From contig JACAAK010000012.1 of the NCBI GenBank assembly GCA_025093985.1, positions 1,550,001 through 1,614,000 of the forward strand: 64,000 nt of DNA. Reading direction: 5' to 3'. Within the stretch, counting starts at the first letter, position 1. The number at the start of each line of letters is the position of its first letter. The notes below the pieces were generated by a model. It made no database searches. It was given only the letters and a program-made list of their open reading frames with translations, and had not been told where the DNA came from. This DNA comes from Calvatia gigantea (lineage: Eukaryota; Basidiomycota; Agaricomycetes; Agaricales; Lycoperdaceae). Position numbers and translations under genes: made by a program. Of the stretch, positions 58,701 through 64,000 are shown one piece after another.

Positions 58701-61219
58701 CCCTCGACATGCCCACATAAAAATGCCGTGAGGTCTTATCAACTCCCGGTATTGCCAATCTCACTGCCCTCCTGGAAAACTCCGATATCATAGCGCGCAT
58801 AAAGGCATTTGCCTTGGCTATACCTCTGTTTCCCTCACCACGGCCGCCGTCGAGAATATTACGGGTGGGCTTGGAAACTTTACCAACAGGTGACCAATCA
58901 TTGACATGTCAATTATACTACCAATTTTTTCTACTCGCTGTATCGGGTTCAATCACCTCGCGCCTCAAAATTTCATTAGCTACTAGTACCTCTTTGATAT
59001 CCTGAATACCTTTGAACCCCTCCCGTTAACCCGGCAACGAGGTAATTTACGACTACTTCTCTGAATGCCAGAATCCCTGATATCTGCGGTCGTGAGGATG
59101 AATCAATGAACGAGCTTGGACATCTTGTGTTCTTAATTGCTTTTCGAAAGGAGAATGCGGCGGCGCTGGGGAGATAGATTACAAAGGGTAGCCGACTCAT
59201 TGAGGAACAAGTGAGAATTTGTAGTTGAGCACCGCACCTGGTATGCTGGAGCGGTATTCCACTTATTACAGCAACTCAAGCAGAAAGCCACTCAGCTTAA
59301 ACCTAGTGAGCGTATGGGGTCGAATTATCAGCTTGGTCCTCAAAGCCATTCATATTCGCTGATACTTGTTTCGTTCTTGTGGGACTTGACTGTTCGTCAC
59401 TCTCTGACAACAATACCATCGCCCTCCCAGCTTGGCGGAGCCTCCTTGAATAAGTGCTACTCGGCATTTCGTAACAAATCCGGGGCCATCAAAACGGTTC
59501 TTGGCACCACAATACTTGACCTGTTGATCAAGTTCCAAAGATGGTGATCGTCTTGCTAGGACCCTGCTGTGAACCTTAGTCCAAGCTCAGCATTTCCTGA
59601 TGGTGCAAACATGGGTTTGACTATGTCCGAAGGTCTTGGGTACCGTCGCCGAGAGGATATGGTCTGTTTTTCATCAGTGAAATGCTGATGGGGTCTTGAT
59701 AGGATGTCATGTGGCCTGCCGCTCGTCACAGGGAGTGTCTAAAATGTAAAGTAAGACCGTGCATAAGTAACCTCTACAACTGCCCACTAGCGGAATTCCC
59801 CGCAACGTACGCCCGACAAAGGGGGCAGACGGCATTCGCAGCCCACCCACCGCAAAACTTGGGCTCTCAAGATAAAGAAATTAACATCGTTTAGCTCGAA
59901 TTATTTATTCGTGACCCATTATACATGTCTCTAGATGTCCGTTCGAGGTTACAACCCACTCTGAGTGCCGAAAGCTTATTTCAAAATAATACCCATCAAT
60001 GCATCAATAGATTAAAATAGCATTGTGTGAAAATCTAACAAGTTCTGCTTGCCACGCCTTGAAACACTGCAAATATACGTAGATTAAGTACCACAAAATT
60101 TCGAGTTTTGACCCGAGTACAACAAGTATTTCCAACAGACTATTGGGGAACCAGGGCGTTCAATTGTGTTAATATAGTACCACATCTGTAAATGAAAGAG
60201 TGAAAGTGAGAGTGGAACAGCTCGCCGTAGAGTGCAATTCGAGTGCGTATCTCCCCGTTAACTGGTTAATTACACCATGGAATATTTCAGCTATCGTACA
60301 AAAGCCCAGGTGTACTGGGCTGAATACTTGTGAAATAATATCTTCATCAAAAGATATATTAGATTTTGATGGGGAAATAACGAGGTCGTATGATGGACAG
60401 TCTGTCCTGGAGTCCCAGGACCCCGGGTTCATCTCCGAATATGGCAGGTGCTCATCAAAAAGTAGACCATGTCCCTCTCAGCGACGGTACTTGGGATCTG
60501 AATTCCTTGAATGAGATCGTCACAAAGAGGTCCGCATTCGAGCCATTCTCTGTTGGGACCACTGTCGCACGGGATTTCAATGGTTCAGGCGCGGACACCC
60601 TTGGGGCCTGGGAGCCACCTCGGCCGCTATTATGCTGGTATGCCTGACACAGGGATTTATTAATGTGGGTGAGGTATTCACGGCTCAAGGTTTTGAACAT
60701 AGCCTTGTAGATCAGAAGCGGGGTTTGGTAATGCTCCCGCAGTTGCAATTGCTGTGTATTGGTAGGGAGAGGTATCATCAATGCAATGTGTGGGGGCGAA
60801 TCCGGGCCGAACTGAATATGTAATGATCAACGCCCTCTTGGTCAGGCAGATTCAGCTCTTCTATGAAACTTTGGCAGGAGCACGAGTCGATGTTACGTAG
60901 TACATGTAATGGCAAAAATGTCAGAGAGTGATAATGGTCGTAGCTACCATGGGAGAAATTATCCAAAGAATGCCAATGATCCAAGCAAAACGGAACGGGC
61001 CGTAGCCAAAGCTAGTGATCAACGCAACGCTAATTATAGCAGAACTACTGATCTTGGATGATATGACGCAACATGCATGTCCAATACCATTGATGAAAGA
61101 AAGATTAGAAGCCCTCATGTGAAAGCAGCCCTAAGAAATACTCCGAGTGAGATCGATAACGGGCGACGAGGGGTGAAAGCAAAGAAAGACGCAAGTGGAG
61201 GAGGGAAGGAAGGGAGCAG
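55759..61219. other. Gene-poor 5.4-kb region
   Basis: No domain, RNA gene or clear repeat is recognised. ORFs are short and overlap on both strands, as expected by chance. At 60200-60780 open frames exist on both strands (up to 108 codons) without family features. One strong hairpin is listed separately. Confidence 0.5.
57716..57739. repeat. Perfect hairpin
   Basis: CTCCCAGAC and GTCTGGGAG form a perfect 9-bp stem around a GTTAAT loop. Its role is unknown and it may be chance. Confidence 0.5.
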
Positions 61220-61852
61220 CTAGTGTTTAGCTTGCGATGACCGGGTTGGTGAATGGTTTTTGGGAGTGCTAGAAGAGGGGCTTGATGCCTCCTCGGTGGG
61301 TACTGAGATGGGAGTAGGAGGGACTGGCTCGCCGGTCTCCATTTCTTGCAACAGCCTCTCGTACGCAGTATCCTCAACTAGCTCCCATCGCAAGAAATCT
61401 TTCTGTAACTCCCTCCGCGTAAACACCTCGTTCAACCCAGGGAAAGCCCACCCTTCTTCCTTGAGGGCCTTTATGGCATCCAAGACCCACACCTGTGGGT
61501 TCCACCGTGGCTCTTGTTTATTGATAGCGACCTCTTTCAACTTCAACCTCATTGCCCCCACCTTGTCCACTGGAACATTCCCTACATGACATCCCCCGCG
61601 ATAGCTCTCAACGCGGTCTATATTTTTCATGCAGTCATGGACGTAGGTATACGAGTCCCTGTTTCCTCGAATTTCAAATGTGTGAATGCAATCCGCTGAT
61701 TCAACCACATTCAGCGTCCAGTGCTCGCCGCCGTTCGGTTGACTGAATTGTGCGAGGATTAGTGGAAAGGTTCCGGGGGAGATGACACGAGTCGGGGTGG
61801 AGGACCTGGTGGAGGACATATGAGTAAGAAATCGATAAGCTGTCCTCCGCAA
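61220..61852 (-). CDS. Hypothetical protein, DUF6914-like
   Basis: A single open frame of 210 codons without introns. A second ATG at 61820 (MSSTRSSTPTR) could be the true start. The core holds HWTLNVVESADCIHTFEIRG, GGCHVGNVP, and a Trp-rich block WNPQVWVLDAIKALKEEGW, which resembles the conserved 'WN..SWV.DAL.AL' block of fungal DUF6914 proteins. Function unknown. The C-terminus is Ser/Pro-rich. It is transcribed away from MTG2, with about 106 bp between the starts. Confidence 0.6.
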   Translation of the reverse strand: MRRTAYRFLTHMSSTRSSTPTRVISPGTFPLILAQFSQPNGGEHWTLNVVESADCIHTFEIRGNRDSYTYVHDCMKNIDRVESYRGGCHVGNVPVDKVGAMRLKLKEVAINKQEPRWNPQVWVLDAIKALKEEGWAFPGLNEVFTRRELQKDFLRWELVEDTAYERLLQEMETGEPVPPTPISVPTEEASSPSSSTPKNHSPTRSSQAKH

Positions 61853-61958
61853 TGATCAACAACTTTTATAAGTAACAAAATGCCCGCAAGGGTCCGGTAA
61901 TTATTCAATCAATTATTGGGACGCAGCGGCAGTGGGGCTTCCTTTTCGGGAAACCCTC
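61853..61958. promoter_or_regulatory. Short shared promoter of the DUF6914-like gene and MTG2
   Basis: 106 bp separates the two divergent start codons. No TATA box is obvious. Both core promoters and 5' UTRs must lie in this space or overlap the genes. Confidence 0.5.
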
Positions 61959-63839
61959 ATGTTCGTCCGACGTGCCTTCTGCTCTTCCACTCGCAGATGT
62001 TCCCAACGCTCGCAGCAGGAGATAGAAGCGTATAAACGGAAACGCCAGGCAGAATGGAAGCGGAAACAGGGCGGAAACTCCTTTCTGGACCACCTCGTCG
62101 TCACAGTGCGCGGTGGCAAGGGCGGTGACGGATGTGCGGCCTTTCACCGTGAAAAATTTAAACCCTTTGGTCCACCATCTGGTGGAAATGGTGGTCAGGG
62201 AGGAGACGTGCATTTTCTGCCAACTCCAACCCTCAGCACCCTCTCGACTATTTCTAACCGCATCGTGGGTCACAACGGCGAACACGGGAAGGGGACCTGG
62301 CAGAACGGAAAGGCCGGTGAGCCCCTTGTCATAAAAGTACCCCTCGGGACTGTTGTCAAGGAACTCAGGAGGAACGATCCAAGAAGGACGAAGGACGAAT
62401 GGGAGAGCGAAGAGGAATCAATGACGGCGGCTGGTCTAGCCACGGGGGAGCGCGTAGAACGTATGAGGGAGAAGCGGTGGGTACATTACCCAGGACATGG
62501 AGAAACCAATGTTCAACGGGATGACTTCAAAGAAGTAGAAGCATCCATGTACAAACTCGAACGAGAGCGTCGGCTAGCACGGCGGAGACGACTCGACGAA
62601 AATCCTATATTTCTGGACCTGGACAAGAATGAAGCCAACACAACACCTTCAACTACTGAAGCTGATAATGCTCCCCTTGGTATTCGACAACCCGAGTACT
62701 TAGGCCATCTCATCGCCCAAGGTGGACAGGGTGGTCTCGGAAATCCCCATTTTGTGTCTTCGTCGAACCGGACACCTCGCTATGCAACTCGAGGGCACGA
62801 AGGCGAAAGGGTCACTCTCTTCCTCGAACTAAAGCTTCTAGCAGATATTGGCCTTGTAGGGATGCCCAATGCGGGGAAAAGCACGCTCCTTCGGGCTCTT
62901 ACCGGGGGCCGAGCTAGAACCGATGTCGCCAGATATGCCTTTACTACACTTAACCCTGTAGTAGGTATCGTACGCGTCGCAGAAAATGGGATATTCGAAG
63001 GCGAACTCGTCCCTGATGACACCATCTATGACGAGACCAAGCTCGAGGAACAAGCATTTGAAGAGAAAATGAAGCGAGGGGAATTCGCTGATTCGCTTAC
63101 CAGAAACCAGCTGCGGAACGTTTACACTCCCGAAGCGCCATTACCTGCCATCGATGCTCACTCAGAGTCAATACCAACCCGGCCGGGCCATCATTTTGAT
63201 CTCTATGAATCCTTCCGTTTCACTCTTGCCGATAATCCGGGTCTCATTGAAAATTCTGCTTCACCATTCGCACATGCAGGTCTTGGTCATTCGTTCTTAC
63301 GTGCCATTGAACGCTCTCCTGTTCTTATTTGTGTCGTCGACTTTTCTGCTAGTAGTCAACCCCAACCCGAAAATTCCAATCCACCGCCCGAGTCCGGTAT
63401 CACTACGTCATCTTCTACTGTGGCGGCTGCGGTCAGCGAAGCGACAGAAAGTGATGAATCGAAAACTGAAGAGAGACATATTGATCCCGTAACAATCGAC
63501 GTCGACCCTTGCAGAGTAATCAAAATTCTTAAAAACGAGTTGGAGGCGTATCAAAACGCCATGTCATCACGAATCAAGATGGTTATCGCTAACAAGGCTG
63601 ACCTCGTCGCCGCACAATCTCCTGAGGCGCCACTGCCGTCGGTAGAAGAAGCCAAAACACGTTTGAAACAACTTGAGGAGTGTGTGAAGAAAGAGTTGGG
63701 CGAGGATGTGGTTGTGGTTCCTGTTTCTGCGAAGTATAGGATGAATTTAAGGAAGGTGGTAGCGTTGATGAAGGGGTATGTTGAGGATGCTAGGGCTGAG
63801 AAGTTGGCGCTGGCGCAGGAAGCGGAGGAGAAAGGTTAG
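61959..63839 (+). CDS. MTG2: Mitochondrial Obg-family GTPase MTG2
   Basis: An Obg-type GTPase that assists large-subunit assembly of mitochondrial ribosomes. Intronless, 626 residues from ATG 61959 (MFVRRAFCSSTRRCSQ, a good mitochondrial leader); the in-frame GTG at 61932 is not the likely start. The Obg domain begins with FLDHLVVTVRGGKGGDG and has Gly-rich repeats (PPSGGNGGQGGDVHF, HGKGTWQNGKAGEPL). G motifs: GMPNAGKST (~301), DNPGLIE (~425), N-K-x-D as ANKADL (~545) and VSAKY (~588). A charged insert lies within the Obg domain and a Ser/Pro/acidic insert (about 60 residues) between G3 and G4, which bacterial Obg lacks. No frame break. Confidence 0.94.
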   Translation: MFVRRAFCSSTRRCSQRSQQEIEAYKRKRQAEWKRKQGGNSFLDHLVVTVRGGKGGDGCAAFHREKFKPFGPPSGGNGGQGGDVHFLPTPTLSTLSTISNRIVGHNGEHGKGTWQNGKAGEPLVIKVPLGTVVKELRRNDPRRTKDEWESEEESMTAAGLATGERVERMREKRWVHYPGHGETNVQRDDFKEVEASMYKLERERRLARRRRLDENPIFLDLDKNEANTTPSTTEADNAPLGIRQPEYLGHLIAQGGQGGLGNPHFVSSSNRTPRYATRGHEGERVTLFLELKLLADIGLVGMPNAGKSTLLRALTGGRARTDVARYAFTTLNPVVGIVRVAENGIFEGELVPDDTIYDETKLEEQAFEEKMKRGEFADSLTRNQLRNVYTPEAPLPAIDAHSESIPTRPGHHFDLYESFRFTLADNPGLIENSASPFAHAGLGHSFLRAIERSPVLICVVDFSASSQPQPENSNPPPESGITTSSSTVAAAVSEATESDESKTEERHIDPVTIDVDPCRVIKILKNELEAYQNAMSSRIKMVIANKADLVAAQSPEAPLPSVEEAKTRLKQLEECVKKELGEDVVVVPVSAKYRMNLRKVVALMKGYVEDARAEKLALAQEAEEKG

Positions 63840-64000
63840 TAAAGTGGGGATGTCAAGATAAAGGACACGTTTGGCCCGCATACCTTATTTTTACTAATTC
63901 GAGATAGCTCAATAGATATAAGTCATCAGACTCATGTTAGTATGGACCCCTTCGTATACCAAGTTAAATCTCCTTTGCCACGCCACACCGGGTCTGAGGG
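63840..64000. other. 3' flank of MTG2
   Basis: Window end. AT-rich sequence follows the stop; no gene is seen. Confidence 0.5.

Noticed and set aside
60200..60781. Overlapping ORFs on both strands
   Set aside because: No recognised domain, signal or splice pattern; the lengths are compatible with chance.
61932..61958. Upstream in-frame start of MTG2
   Set aside because: It is a GTG codon. The ATG at 61959 begins a good mitochondrial leader.
1..64000. CRISPR array, bacterial operon or secondary-metabolite cluster
   Set aside because: No spaced identical repeats, no polycistronic layout and no core biosynthetic gene were seen.

Overview
The window is nuclear DNA from a filamentous basidiomycete, most likely an Agaricomycete. 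The signs are many GT-AG introns of about 45-70 bp, a CBM1-linked glucuronoyl esterase, fungal S41 peptidase, Kre9/Knh1-like GPI proteins, an F-box gene of mushroom type and repeated DUF6533 seven-helix genes. The species cannot be named from sequence alone.

Layout. 1-5.8 kb: the 5' end of UPF3 (minus), a broken F-box gene and the splicing factor SYF2 (plus). 6.4-16.8 kb: a small unknown gene, then three minus-strand genes (S41 peptidase, a GPCR-like receptor, a Kre9/Knh1-like GPI protein), with a hAT-type MITE between the last two. 17.7-46 kb: a duplicated accessory region. One intact gene with a molybdopterin-binding (MoCF/CinA-N) fold is followed by three decayed copies of itself and at least nine minus-strand DUF6533 loci (seven long copies, two 3'-end remnants), spaced by recurring non-coding blocks. 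It also holds a solo LTR and a truncated glucuronoyl esterase copy. 46.5-48 kb: the full glucuronoyl esterase. 48.5-49.9 kb: two MITEs of one family. 51.9-55.8 kb: a second Kre9/Knh1-like gene, a possible WD40 fragment, ribosomal protein eS30 and signal peptidase SEC11. 55.8-61.2 kb: no recognisable gene. 61.2-63.8 kb: a divergent pair, an unknown protein and the mitochondrial Obg GTPase MTG2.

How the genes relate. Housekeeping genes (UPF3, SYF2, eS30, SEC11, MTG2) frame the expanded middle. The secreted or wall-linked genes (S41 peptidase, two GPI proteins, glucuronoyl esterase) and membrane receptors are accessory genes. There is no sign of an operon or a biosynthetic cluster.

Main caution. 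Nearly every frame break I could place between 2.8 and 22 kb is a +1 change (one extra base), across seven unrelated genes that otherwise keep introns and conserved residues. This looks more like insertion-biased consensus error than real gene decay, so 'broken' calls there are provisional. Genes from 46 kb onward are intact.
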